Assembly: GCA_949825025.1 (NCBI GenBank)
Contig: OX463779.1
Span: 29,726,539-29,790,538 of the forward strand
Direction of reading: 5' to 3'
DNA: 64,000 nt
Source of the DNA: Siphlonurus alternatus
Lineage: Eukaryota > Arthropoda > Insecta > Ephemeroptera > Siphlonuridae
Shown here piece by piece: positions 1 through 13,385 of the stretch. A model generated the notes under the pieces. It did no database searches. It worked only from the letters and a program-made list of their open reading frames with translations, and was not told the DNA's origin. A program made the position numbers and the translations under genes. Numbering within the stretch: the first letter of the stretch is position 1; each line of letters starts with the position of its first letter.

Positions 1-2017
1 GTAACAATCGAAATTTTATGAGATTTACTTCTTTATTGTAAATTATCTGTATAAAATTATGTGCTAAGTCATTCTACAATGCTTTATAAATTTAATAGTG
101 AACAAGTTTACTAAATTGAGGCTATAAAATATTCAATAGATTCCATTTAACAAAAATATAAATTGAATAAAAATGGATAAAAAAAGTTAAATTTATGTTT
201 ATTGATGTAAATTTAATAAGCAAAAGAAATTCTAATACAAATTGTACGTAATTTTTTACTGCTTTTTCTCTTACGTTAAGATTAATTTCAATTTCAGAAG
301 GACTAAATAGCTTTTCATTGTTTCAACCACACACATAAATTGATCTCAATGTTTTGATGTGATAACCAAACAAGTGACGTCTTGTTTACTTACACACAAT
401 CAAGTGTATCAGTGAGATTAACGCGTTCTTGTCATCGCACATGCGAAGGTGTTATGAGTGGGCTCCAATGAGCTTTTCCCTGAGACGCAAAGAGGTCCCG
501 AGGCTTCCGTCCGTAACGGTGCCAGAATAGACGGGGGCGAAGGATACATTAGCTGCCCAATTTCGGCGGCTCCCAAGATCCAATAAGTTACGCCCTTCTC
601 TTAGCTTCCAGAGTGTACTGGTATAGCGTATTATTATTTCAGAGTATCATAAATAAAATACTAAAGTATTAGCAAGTTACCTGTTGATGTAGTGTAAAGT
701 CTTAATTAACTATGAAAATATTTTACAGTATCAGTAACACACATAATATCAAATATAGCACAGTCATATAGACTATAATAATATATTTTAAAATGTCATT
801 AATAAAATGAAAATTATGTCAAGCTATCTTGTAAAATCTAAAGAAGAACCATACATATGTCTACTTTATAGCATATTTTTTATATATGTATAAACATTAT
901 TATATTTCATATAATATAAAAAATGACATTTTATGACATTTCTCTACTAAAAGAAATCTTATACTTATTTAAAGTCTTATTTACAACATAATACTATATA
1001 TATATACATGATACAATTTTCTCTTTAATATGATTATTTATAATTATCTATTTTAATATTTGCAATGTAAAATATAATATATTATTAACCTTAGGTAGTT
1101 GTTATAAACTTAAGCTACAATATAGTCTGTTACAATTTTGCTCCTCCTCGGTGAGCAAGTGACCTCAATATGGGCAGGTTACTTGGAGGGAGACCATCGT
1201 CCTTGCCCCTCCCTGTTGTTAGCACAGAGCTCATTGACACCATGCAGTAGTAGGAGCAATAAAACAATCGAACTCGATCCCCAACAGTAGACTTCTTTTT
1301 TTAGATCGAAAAACAACGACATCTTCTCTCGCACGCACGTCCTTAATTATCTTTTAAAGCTAATATTGGAATGTTGTATTAATATTACTCTAGGCCAGAA
1401 TTTTTATTATTGTTTACATTATAAATGTGCTATTTTTTTTTTTTTAATTACAAGAATTTTTCTACAAAAGTTTTACTTACTGTACATGAAGTTATGTACG
1501 TTATTGTTAAATTATGTAAATTGTATAACAAACGAAAATTCTGTTAATGTAATGAAAATAATTTCAACTTAAAAAAAAAGAAACAAGACAAAAATCAACA
1601 ATACGCCATATTTCATGTCAGTAATTATATTAAAATTTAAATATCAAAATATATATAATATATATTTTTTATATATATAACAAAAATCTTGTCTGATATT
1701 ATATTCAACATGAAAAAACCATATACACTATATTTATGTATCACCAAAATCATATACAAGACATGCACACATATGACAGTTTACATGCATGAGTATCATA
1801 TATATTGAGATATATTATAATAGTATTTTTTTTATATACGTCTATATGGTGGTTACTACTTTAGTATATTATGTGGGTGTTATACAGAAGACAGGCTGAC
1901 AGCAGCCTTTGATTGCATGGTGACTTGATAGGTTTACTTTGCTACCATGACTGAAATGCAGAAATAAAATAAAAAATAAATAAAAAAACAACGCTGCTGC
2001 TGTATCGTAAGATGCGT

Positions 2018-2019
<2 letters not shown>

Positions 2020-2089
<70 letters not shown>
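2020..2089. repeat. (CT)n microsatellite
   Basis: Uninterrupted CT dinucleotide tract of about 70 bp. Frames crossing it give Ser-Leu or Arg-Glu repeats, which are artefacts. Confidence 0.97.
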
Positions 2090-2091
<2 letters not shown>

Positions 2092-5000
2092 GTGCATTGT
2101 GGCTAACCCGAGAGCAACCAGCAAGGCCAGATAAGAGGTACGTGCGGTGGTGATGGTGGTGCTCATGGTTCTCCAACAACCAGAAGGCCTCTTCACTGTC
2201 CATCACTGCTGACAACGTGAGAATAATTATCATCTTCTTGTTTACGTGAACATAAGAATTCTCTTTAAAAGTTATTTATATGCTAAATAGTATCTCAATG
2301 TTATAATAATATTAATTCAGTTTACACAGAGTGTTTTGTTTATAAGGAAGTATAGCTGGTTTCATTTAAAATGGTATAATATTAATATTCATGGCATTTT
2401 TAGACGATAAAAAAAGCTACTTTACTATTTTACAAAATTTAAATTAGAAAATTGAATTCAAAGTACATTCATTATAAAAATATCACTTTTAAAATTACTT
2501 CTCTCTCTCTTTCTTTCATTTTTTGCACTTATGAATATACACAAATTTGCACGTAATGTAACGGTTTATCAATTCAGCATTACTATATCATATATTATTA
2601 CATAAAATTACCCTATTATAATATATAAAAGAAATTGTAATACTCAATTTTAGTATAGTTATCATATATAGATAGACAACAATATTAAATAAATTATTGG
2701 ATCTTTACCATACATTATATATCATGCAGTGGTGAGAGTTCATACTTTGCGTGAGTGGATATGTGCGGTCAGCATAAGACAAAAAACTGTGGGCAGCAGC
2801 AGTACTGCAGCACGCTACCGTGATGTGGCTGGCTGCACGCAGCACGCTGGATCACGGGAGCGGCCCGAGGCACGCCAATTACCTCCCCATCCACCGCCCC
2901 AGGCCTACCCTACAGCACTGCTGAGTAAAGAAGCAACGTGCACCAACCCTCCTCAGAAACGTGACACAAGAAAACAACTGTGTGTTGTGGAATTCAATAT
3001 TCTTAGAATTGTTTTGGTTATTATTGTTTGAGGATATCATAAATTTATAAATAATAAAAAAGTGAAATATTTTTATTGATTTTAAATATTTTATTGATAT
3101 TAAATTTGGCAACCCCTGCATAGTCTGCAGCCAGCTAAGCACATAATAATATAAGCACTAATTATTACAATGGTTAAAAATAACATTTTTAATTTCCTGT
3201 ACATCCAAATTTTAATAAAAAATCAATAAATATTGGTTTTATATATTAAATATATATTATATTGAAATGTAATCAATTTAAATCATTAAAAATGTCAATA
3301 ACTTTTATACACTTTTCAATACATACTTAAATAAGCTTATATATAATACCATTATAATGGTTGAAGGAACAATCTCAAAATATTATATGAAGTACCTTAT
3401 TGCATGTGTAGTTAATAATGTATTATTGATGAAAGAAAAAAAAAAGTATGAAATATATTTCTCTTGTATATATGAGAATGAAGCGGTCAGTAGCCTTATC
3501 CTTAATAATAAGCTACTTAACATTACTTTAGTACCGTATATATCAAAAAGAAAAATAGCAAAAATATAATATATACTATATATATATATTGCTAGAGGGG
3601 TCATGAACACAAAATCATAACCTTTCATACATATTACGTTATATACTTCTCTTATGTAGTTAGTGTTGGTCGCCACACAAGTTTTTCCTTGTGTTAAAAT
3701 ATGAGTGATGAGAGAGAGAGAGTATAGGACCCGCCTATTCATATGTATGTGATCTATACGGTGTAACATAACTGTAGCAAAGAATATTACATGGTAGTTA
3801 GGTTTGCAAAAGGTAGTTCATATTATATATAATATGATGATTATGTATTAAGAATGTGTAAGTGGTAAATAAGTAATTCAACTTGAAGTTTATATTATTT
3901 TTTTAAGTATTTATATTTTCAACATTTTAATTAAAAAAAATATATAATAATAAAATGTTATAATTTAATTTAATTAATGATACAGAACTTACTTTGAGAA
4001 AACGAAATTAATGAGGTTTGTATTTTGATTTAATAAAATATTATTTACTTGAAAAAAATTTAAATTTTATTTTTGGTATACCTTGTAAAGTCAACTACTT
4101 TGTAATTTTTGGTAGACACGTTATGAAGGCATCCAGAAAGTAGTTATTCCGACACTTGATTACTTGATTCATGAGAGAGCGCGTCGTTACTCCTTTCATA
4201 TTACTAAGCCATAGTGACGACGAGCTACTGCTGTAGGAGCGCCAATTTGTGTACTTGCCAGCAACCTTATACGTCCCTCCAGTATTTTTTTTTATTCATA
4301 TTATATACATCAACAACAATTGTGTGCCTGTACTAATCAGTTGCAACCACTATACATACATACAACATACCATCCAAAACTAACTATTATTTTTTTATTA
4401 ACATATATATAATAATAGCACACCTGTATTTTTTAATAATTTTATATGACGTAATAAAAAAGTAATTTTCCTAATAAGAATTAAAATAAGGTATGTAATG
4501 TTATAAAAAATAACTATTTAATATTTTTTTTAAATATACACTTCATATTCTATTGAATAGAGTATGGAATTACATAATTAATTAATAATAAAAGAAAATA
4601 TATTTTTCAAAGAAAAAAAAAATACTTGGACAACTATTCTTAATTTTTGAATACACTTATTATTTTTTTATTAATGAAACAGCGTTATTATATATTATAA
4701 AATTATAAAAAACTTTAAATTATAAAAGAAATGAGTAACTCTTTTTTTTATTATTATAATTTAAAGTAGTTCAGTTTAGTATGAAGCAATTAGTACAAAA
4801 TGACTTAGTCATACATATATGCTTGATTAGTAATGAGAGAAAGGAAGCTACAAACTCAACAACAGCAAAAAATATACAAAAAAATAAAAAGGAGGCTGAT
4901 AAACTGGACTGTTTGCTTGGAAACTTTCAACTTTTGTTCGACGCACATTTTCCCCATACAAACAGCATGCAGGATCGTTCGTCGTCAGCTGGGTCTGGTT

Positions 5001-8000
5001 CCTCGCATACATAATAATACCTTGCTGAGTTAAATGAAAGAAAACTTGTCTTTGCCTAAAACTATACATAAGATAAGGGTCAAAGATCTTATTACTATAC
5101 AACTGACCAATCATTATATTTAAATATATACAACTATTGATTGTATTTATAGGAAACAGTATACTTTTTATATATGATAATACTCCTTTTTTTTATAAAC
5201 AGTACCGTTAACATTGAATAATATATAAAAACACAATTAACATTGTTGCTATATTCGGTCCCATTAAGAAAAATTTCGCAACCTCTTCTTATTTTATGTA
5301 TGACCCTAAGTACAACTACTTCTTTATTATTAAGATCTAACTACTGTTAACACCAAACTATAATCGAGTTTTTGAAGTATAATATCTTTAGCTAAGATCT
5401 CCATCAATACCATATAATACCCTAAGGTGAAAAAATATATATATTACCTATACACGGATGTAAATCGATCCTTATACGCAATTCTGTAATGTTGTTAAAA
5501 TCGAGAAGCTATTTTTTTCTTCTACATTGATCATAGTGTTTGGTAAAACAGTAATCATATTTTTATGTACTATATATATAAAAAAGAAAAGATTTTTATC
5601 ATTTAAGATATACGTATGAATAAAAAAAAAATTCAAACTTTCAACACTCCTTATTATCTTTCATAGCTATTGTGAAAAAATATTATGTTGTCTAAAGCTT
5701 AGTGTCTCCTATTTACTAATAATGCATAGTTAAAAAAAAGCCAAAGGAAACAATTAATGAATGTCAAATGACATTACACTTAATAGATTAATATAGGAAA
5801 TAATCATTGAAAATATATTGAGACACATCTATATTTAGCTGACAGTATAATAAATCAAATATGCATGATAATAGTGTGCCCATTTAAAAAAAAAAAAAAC
5901 TTTTTATTCGTATTGAATATGACACTTAAAGAAAAACATTAATAATTTACTTAACATGTAATCCCTAATAATCAATTATCATATGAATAATACTTCGAAG
6001 AAACAAATAGAAGTACTATTATTTTAATTAGATTTGATATTAAAACGTTTATTATAATAATTTTAATAATGAGTATAAAACGATAAGGTTCAGTAGACAT
6101 CTGAATGGGATCAAATAGCAAGATAACATATATAGTATAAAAGTAGCGGTACTTATACCACACCAAGGCATCATAAGGTTAACTTATGTGATGTGCTTTG
6201 TTGCAAGTTACTCCTTTAAAGATGTTTAGGTGGGGCATTTTGCTCTCATATATATCTTAAAGGATAAAACAGGTTCCCCTTATACTTGATCTTGGTCGTC
6301 ATAGCATGGTGCACATGGTAGCAGTATAGTATATATATATATATAGAAGAGAATAGCACCTACCATCACCTATAACTCGTATTTCTTGTATAGTTCCTAT
6401 AAGTTTTGCCTTGCGGTCAATTTACCTTCTTCCACTTGTGTGTGATACAGAAAACATCAAACATCTAGGGCAAATTCTACTACACATATCTTATAATATA
6501 AAAATGACCGCTAACTTGTTGAGTCCAGTTCGTAATCGTGACTACTTTACTACGTCATTAATAAGATCAATAATATACTATATATATAATATATTGTGGT
6601 TAGTAAATAAATAATAAAAATATGAACGTGAGTGGGAACTTGAAAATCAATCATGCGAAACTAAAATATTTTGTATGAATTTTAATTCTAAGAAATAAAT
6701 GTACTAACATAATGTTTGCTTTTTTTGTAATTTTTAATATTAACGAAATTTGATATAGGATGTGCTGTAGTATATTATATAAAATGTTCTTTTGTGTTCA
6801 GTTAGTAAATCACTTTGTTATCTCAATAAGATAATCAGTACAAATTATAATGTTGACAAACTTCTTCATTTGTGTTTTAACTGCTGCAATGCTTGTATTA
6901 AATTATCTTTCCATCTTTTTGTGTGTAACATATATCCGTAATCATTATAACGTCATTTAATTATTTATTCTTGCTAGAATTCTATAAAGTTGTAGTCCTT
7001 CAAATTTCCTAAACATTGGAGCAAGAAGATATTAAATTTTTACGGTAAAAAACTTAAGACTCATAACAAAGAAATTTTCGATAAGTCTCTCTGAAACATG
7101 TGCTCTAAATGTCAAAAAGTGACATAATCTGATGAGGTTGTCGATATCCGCGAAATTGAAAATCTTAGTATGACGTCACATTCCAGCTGAGCTACACACA
7201 AGGGCGTGGTGTAAACACAAACAGATGGGCTTATACCTTCTTGAGTCGGTGGCAGGGGCAAGGTCATCAGGGCACCTCGTGAGGTGTGGCAACTAATCCG
7301 AGTAGACGTAAAGCTTTTTATATAAGATTTGATGATCTCATCAAATGATGAAATAAAACGTCACTTATTACCTAAATTAAATGCATCTTCTTGTGTCATT
7401 CTTAAATAATGTGTTGTTAATAACTCAATCTTATAACATGACATAACTTTGGATTTAAATATTTAAAATATGTTATAATTATTAAAGAAATTGAAATTAA
7501 TAGTAAAAAAAAAAAAATGAGTAAAAAAGAGTTGTATAAATAGAAATTGCTTCTTTTTTATTATTATTAAAACATCACATTCCACCTCAGTTGAACTTTC
7601 TTACATATAACACCGTGCTATATGGAAGTGTTTCTTGTAAACCAGTTTTCTATATATACTATAACATCAATGAAAATATTTAGCCTGAAGATATTCAAGT
7701 TTATGGATATTTATATATAATATATTTATATATTATAGAGTGAACATTTTTATTTATAAAAATATATAATTTATGTACTGTATAGTATATAAACACTATA
7801 CAGAAGAAGCCAGAAGATAGACATAATATTTTGTTTTTGGTGACCTCCTTTTTTAGCCGATACCTAAAATAGTTTAGCACACACAGGTAAGCAGCAGCAG
7901 CTAGGGCGGCGGTCGGCTCCACCCAAAGGCTGGCTCCTCATGAGCCGTGAACTTGCTGCTCTCCCCACCAGCAGCTCCTCGTTTCTCCTAATACCTTCTC

Positions 8001-8262
8001 TTTTTTTTTTTTATTTTTTTTGCCTCATCTCTTTGTAAAGTTCAATGACCGAGTAGTAGATATATGGAGTGCTTCGCAATATAAACCAAGCACTACTAAC
8101 TCTAGTTACTTATAATTGAAAGCTGCATCAGCAGCAATATCAAACTTGATGTACTATTATAAGATGATTATTCGTTTTTCTTTCTTCTGACGTTGTGATG
8201 ACACTTTTCTTCTGTATTAATAGCTTTACTATTCTCTTTCACTTCGATATATTGCTTCTTTG

Positions 8263-8264
<2 letters not shown>

Positions 8265-8346
<82 letters not shown>
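8265..8346. repeat. (CT)n microsatellite
   Basis: Uninterrupted CT tract of about 82 bp between two AT-rich stretches. Open frames on both strands across it are dipeptide artefacts. Confidence 0.97.
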
Positions 8347-8350
<4 letters not shown>

Positions 8351-9369
8351 CTCGAGTCCTTCTATAGTCTATTGTTATTGTCATCTTTAAGTTACAATCT
8401 AGTTCACTCATGCAAAACCCTCGTCATCGTTGTCATTTTAAGAATACCGTTTTTGATTAAAAGATATTGTTGAATGAATAAGACAATCAATTTTATTAGC
8501 ATCATTTTTTTATATATTATATTATTTTGTTTGTTATTATTGAAGCTTGAAATTTTTAAGCATTTTAACTAAATTTATAGATGACTTCACACTTTCATAG
8601 CTCCCGCATTCTATTGAAAGTTACAAAAAAAAAACTTTTTTTATGTTAAAATTTATATAGGTAAAAAAAATTCTTTTATAAAAATATAATAGAGATAAAC
8701 GTTTTATGCAGAACTGACTTAAAATCTTTGGTATGCAAGTTCTTTTTCTGAAATATTATAATTTATAGCTAGTATTATTTCTTTGAGGTTTTGCCAAATT
8801 TATATTTGAATTAAAAATAATGAAGATTTCAAACCACCAAAATTTAATATATGGCCTTATAAATTTAAGTTTATAGATAATAGAAGGAAATAAACTTCAC
8901 ATTTTTTGTTTAAATCCTTCTTTTTTTAATTTAAAAGTTGCGGCTATTCTTTGTATCAGCATATTTTTTTTATCGATTTCTTTTAGTGCAAATTAAATGC
9001 CATGATTTAACAACATTGAATGTAAGTTCTAACCTTTTTTTCCCAATTTTAATTGATTGAATTTTTTAATTAGTATGAAAATAAAAGGATAATAAAGTGC
9101 CAGAGCATTTTCTGATTGCGCTATAAATTAAATCTGTATAATATAATATGTATTTTAGATGAGATTAAAAAATATATTTTTTGGCAAATCTTTGCAGGAG
9201 TTAAAATTTCCGCTTAATGAATAAAATATTTGCTTTAAAAACAAAGAGTTATTCAGAAATACAATTATCTGCAACCTAACTCATTGACACTAAACGTATA
9301 TAAGTCATTGAGAAACTGTGATATCTTCATTCGCCCTAAAAATTTGAAAAATCTCTTGGAATACAAGTT

Positions 9370-9765
9370 ATAAAAGTAACGTGACTAGCTTGGTGTCGCA
9401 GCCGTGACACTGAAAAGTGTTGCAAATCTCATTGTGATCTCGAGTGTCTTGCTGGCTGCTGCGGTGACTGGTCTGCACAGCTGTTTTATACACTGGCAGT
9501 GACCGCTAGTCTGCGGTGCCCTACAACTGTCGGTCACGCCGCACCAGACGGCTATTTTATATAGGGTCGCCAGTACGCGGGCGGTCAGCAGCCCGACCGG
9601 GCGTGGGCGCTTCAGTGGACGTAATCACGCAGCAGCCGCGGGCACCGTGATCTCTTGGCCGCACGAAGAGTCACTGACTGTCATTAGAAGCCGTCGTCGT
9701 CACGCCAACTCGAGCACCTTGCGCTCTGCAATTACCGCCCACAATGACCTGATGATGCTTTTATC
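9370..9765 (+). promoter_or_regulatory. GC-rich island with TATA box and initiator, candidate promoter
   Basis: This roughly 400-bp stretch has markedly higher GC and CpG than its surroundings. A TATA-like TTTATATA lies at about 9556-9563. About 30 bp downstream is an initiator-like TCAGCA (A at 9587), the spacing typical of TATA promoters. A second initiator-like TCAGT lies at 9612-9616, and another TATA-like TTTTATAC lies near 9484-9491. No coding frame follows directly, since the ATG near 9744 is followed by a stop, so a transcript from here would begin with an untranslated exon. It could serve the PRDM-type gene about 18 kb downstream; it could equally be an enhancer or belong to a non-coding RNA. 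Confidence 0.35.
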
Positions 9766-12700
9766 TTAAAGGTGGTATTAAAATAGAACACGATAATCAA
9801 AAATATCATTTTAATAACATTTTTTATATATAAAAAGTTGACATTTCCCTATAAACAATGACTAGCAATATATTTATAAGCAATAATAAAAAATAAAAAA
9901 ATAAAAGCAGTAATTTTTTAGTACTTTACGAACCTAAAAACTACATTAAATTAATTGTAAAAACTGTAAAAAGTAGTTGAACTAAAAATAAAGTATGTAG
10001 AAGTTGATGACAGTAAAAAAAGAAGAACGTTTTGGATATTAAAACCATCACTTATAGCAGGGTGCTGAAAATTTATCTCACTTATTTATATATATTGGAC
10101 CCTGAAGCGCACCCTAAGCTATCATCAAGTACATTCTCCAAAGAGGCAAGTGTCCTCATTCCTTTCCATTTATGATCTGGTCTCGTGGCAATCTGCAGCG
10201 GGCAAGCGTGCGGCTATTCTTTAAATTGCTCCAGATCTGTGCCAATTTTTTTTATATATCTTCTTTTAAAGCTTTGATGATGAAGAAGAACTTCAGGTTT
10301 TCTAAAATAAAAAAAAATATATGTAAACCTTACGTGTCATTTATAAAGACAAGAACTTGAACTTAATTAACCTCATTTTTTATGTCATATAAAAATATAT
10401 ATATCTGGTTTAAAATTTTAGCTTTTAAAGTTTATCCAATAATTGCACCAATTTTAAATTATATATCTAAAAACATTTTCACCATGCAGTAATAAGAGTA
10501 ATTTTGATTAATTAAAGACTTTCTAAGTTTTTTTAAAATCTCGAAAGAAAAAAAAAATATAACTTCATTTTGGTAGTTATGATTATCACTAAAAAAAATA
10601 TAAACCTCTCAAAATATTTCTTACGTCTTATATTAAATGTGATATTAACTGTACATATTAAATGCGTGAGTTTGTGTAGCACCACAGTCAAGTACAGTAA
10701 TGTATCTTCAGTTATCGTTCACTGGTCTTAAATCCTCCACTGTGTGACCAAACGAATCAAACGATATATTTTGTCTTGCAACATTTGGTCATCGTGAGCA
10801 AGTTTACTGGTCAAACACAACTTTTCTTTATTTACTTTTTTATTTGAAAGAGGATCCGTTTATCTTGCTTGCAAAGTAAAAGCAGTAAATATCAGCAGAA
10901 GATTCGCGCCTCAAAGAACCTTGTTAAAAAGAATTAGTTTTTTTTGTTTGCTCTTTTGTTTTTTGTTTGTTTTTTTTTGTGCTACAGCTTGTTAAGTCTG
11001 TTTTCTTACATATTCTCTCTCTTGTTCTTTCTTGCATCTCGTATTGTCATATTGTTGTTGAAAGTAAAAATTTTCAGACCCTAATTTACAATATTAAACA
11101 AATTAACTTAAATGCAAGTCTTAATTTTAAAAAAAAAATCCTTCCAACAAATAGAAAAATGTGAAACTGAAATAATAGGAGAATATTTTCTATATTTCCG
11201 ATTCATGAGAGCCTGTAAATTATGCAACTTGCTACACTGGCATGTCATGTAGGTTGCCTATTTTACAGGATCTAAAACATTTTCTAAATTGTAAAATATT
11301 AAGACGTGAAATTTTGTTACAGTTTATAGGTACAAAAATATGTTAATTAGATTGCGTCATCACGAGTTGACCGCGCTTAAAACAGTTAGGTCAAGTACTC
11401 CAATGTCAGGATGAAAAGTTTATAGCAGCCGGTTCAAAAATATTCTTACATTTGCATTTCGTTCCTTCAACACCTTTGCTATCATATGCCTTAGTATAAT
11501 TTTTTATATTTAAGTTTTTTATGTTATGGAATATAAAGAACAACTTTTTAGTTAAGTAGTAACGAAATAAATATATTTTTTTGTTATAAAACATTGATTT
11601 ATGAGTTTTAAAAACTCGTAAAAATAGCTACTCTATATTCTAAAATGTAAAGGCAATTTAAAGGAGAAAAATATAAAATAAAAATACATAAATGACAGCA
11701 ATCTTCTTCATGAAAAGGTTCATTCAAAAGTCCCTCATTAGATCTCACCATTTTATTTTTTTTTTAAAGTTTTTAGTATTCATTTTTAAAAGTAATTTAC
11801 TGGAGACCGTATAATTTACGTGGCAAAAATTTAAATACTCTTTTAAATTAAACTAGGTATAAAAATACTAATTTTTGCATATGAAATACCGTTGTTGATC
11901 TACATAATACCTGTCAAGGTAAAAACGAAGAGATCTATTAATTTCAATTTGAAATCAGAAGTTTAGATTTTGAATCTTAATTAAATTGTTAAGTATATCA
12001 GTCACAATAATATGAAAATGCTAATTAAAATTTAACACAAACAATTTTTTGTTATTAATAAGGAATATATATTTTGGAATATATAAAAATGAAATTTATT
12101 TAACGTTATTTCTATTAACATAAAATAATATAAAAAAAAAAACTTAAATACAGTATATAGTACGTGATTTACTAACTTGTAATATTTTAGAATTCATTAA
12201 TATTTTGCTTGTAGCGATATTTTAAATCAAAATATATGAGTGACAAGCCTTGAAGGAAAGAAATAAAAAAATACGACGCTTAAATAACATAGTAAAGTTA
12301 TATTTTTTATTGATGAATATGCAATTTATATATTATTTGTAAAAAAAAATTGTATATATTTATAAAATAATTTTATAATGATATTTTTCTGCTCCTTTAT
12401 TACACAAAAGATGGTGATTTTATATTGCTACGGGGTGCAATATGCATGTTATAAAGAACTAATTCGGAGGTTTGATGCAATTAGGAACGTAAATTACAGG
12501 TTTTGATACTGTCAAATCAATCAGAAGCTGTCATGCTACCGGGCATAAGACAGGAGCAACTTAGCATATTATAATATGTGTTGTTTGAATTATTTATTAA
12601 TTTTTATAATATTATATAGGCAATGTATAGACCTACCACCATGAATAGAATAAAAATTATATTTAAAATAAAATAATAATAAATTGTTACGAGAATATAT

Positions 12701-13192
12701 TGCACTTTATTATATATTTAAATCATTTTATATAACTTTATAAATAGCTATTAATTTTATAATGAAGTTCTAAAAAAATTCTTTTATATTTCATTGATTA
12801 TGTATTACAATATTTATATTATGGAAAATTAATGTAACTTAGAATATTATAATAAAATGTTAAGTTAATTAATTTAACGATCAATTAACTATATAATTAA
12901 TGTATTATAGATTTATTATAAATGATGAGAAAATGACTCATGAAGATTTAGTAATTATAATAATAACGGATATATTTTTAATATATTCAAAAAATTAGTT
13001 TGCTCTCTATATAAGACTTTTTTTTATACATTTTGAACCGCGAGTTTTTATTATCTTGTCCCTGAAAGGTTTGAATTACGTTGCGACCGCAACGCCACCG
13101 CAATATCGCGGGCAGGTCTTCAACCAATCAGTCAGTCAGTGAGCAGCAGATCCTCGAGTCACGCAATCGGGAGGGATAGAGGCTGCTATACT

Positions 13193-13385
<193 letters not shown>

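Larger units (their letters stand above)
1..9369. other. AT-rich non-coding DNA upstream of the gene
   Basis: No coding exon is recognisable. Open frames here are short and either AT-rich, with Phe/Ile/Tyr/Lys composition, or run through CT/GA microsatellites. Islands of higher GC lie at about 430-610, 1140-1260, 2100-2215, 2720-2960, 4110-4280, 7140-7310 and 7870-7990. A perfect CRE octamer (TGACGTCA) lies at 7171-7178. The island 2720-2960 supports a 100-codon + strand frame, but it has no family signature and its last third is AT-rich, so I do not call it a gene. Confidence 0.6.

Noticed and set aside
2729..3031. 100-codon + strand frame in a GC island
   Set aside because: No family motif, no splice context, and its last third is AT-rich low-information sequence.
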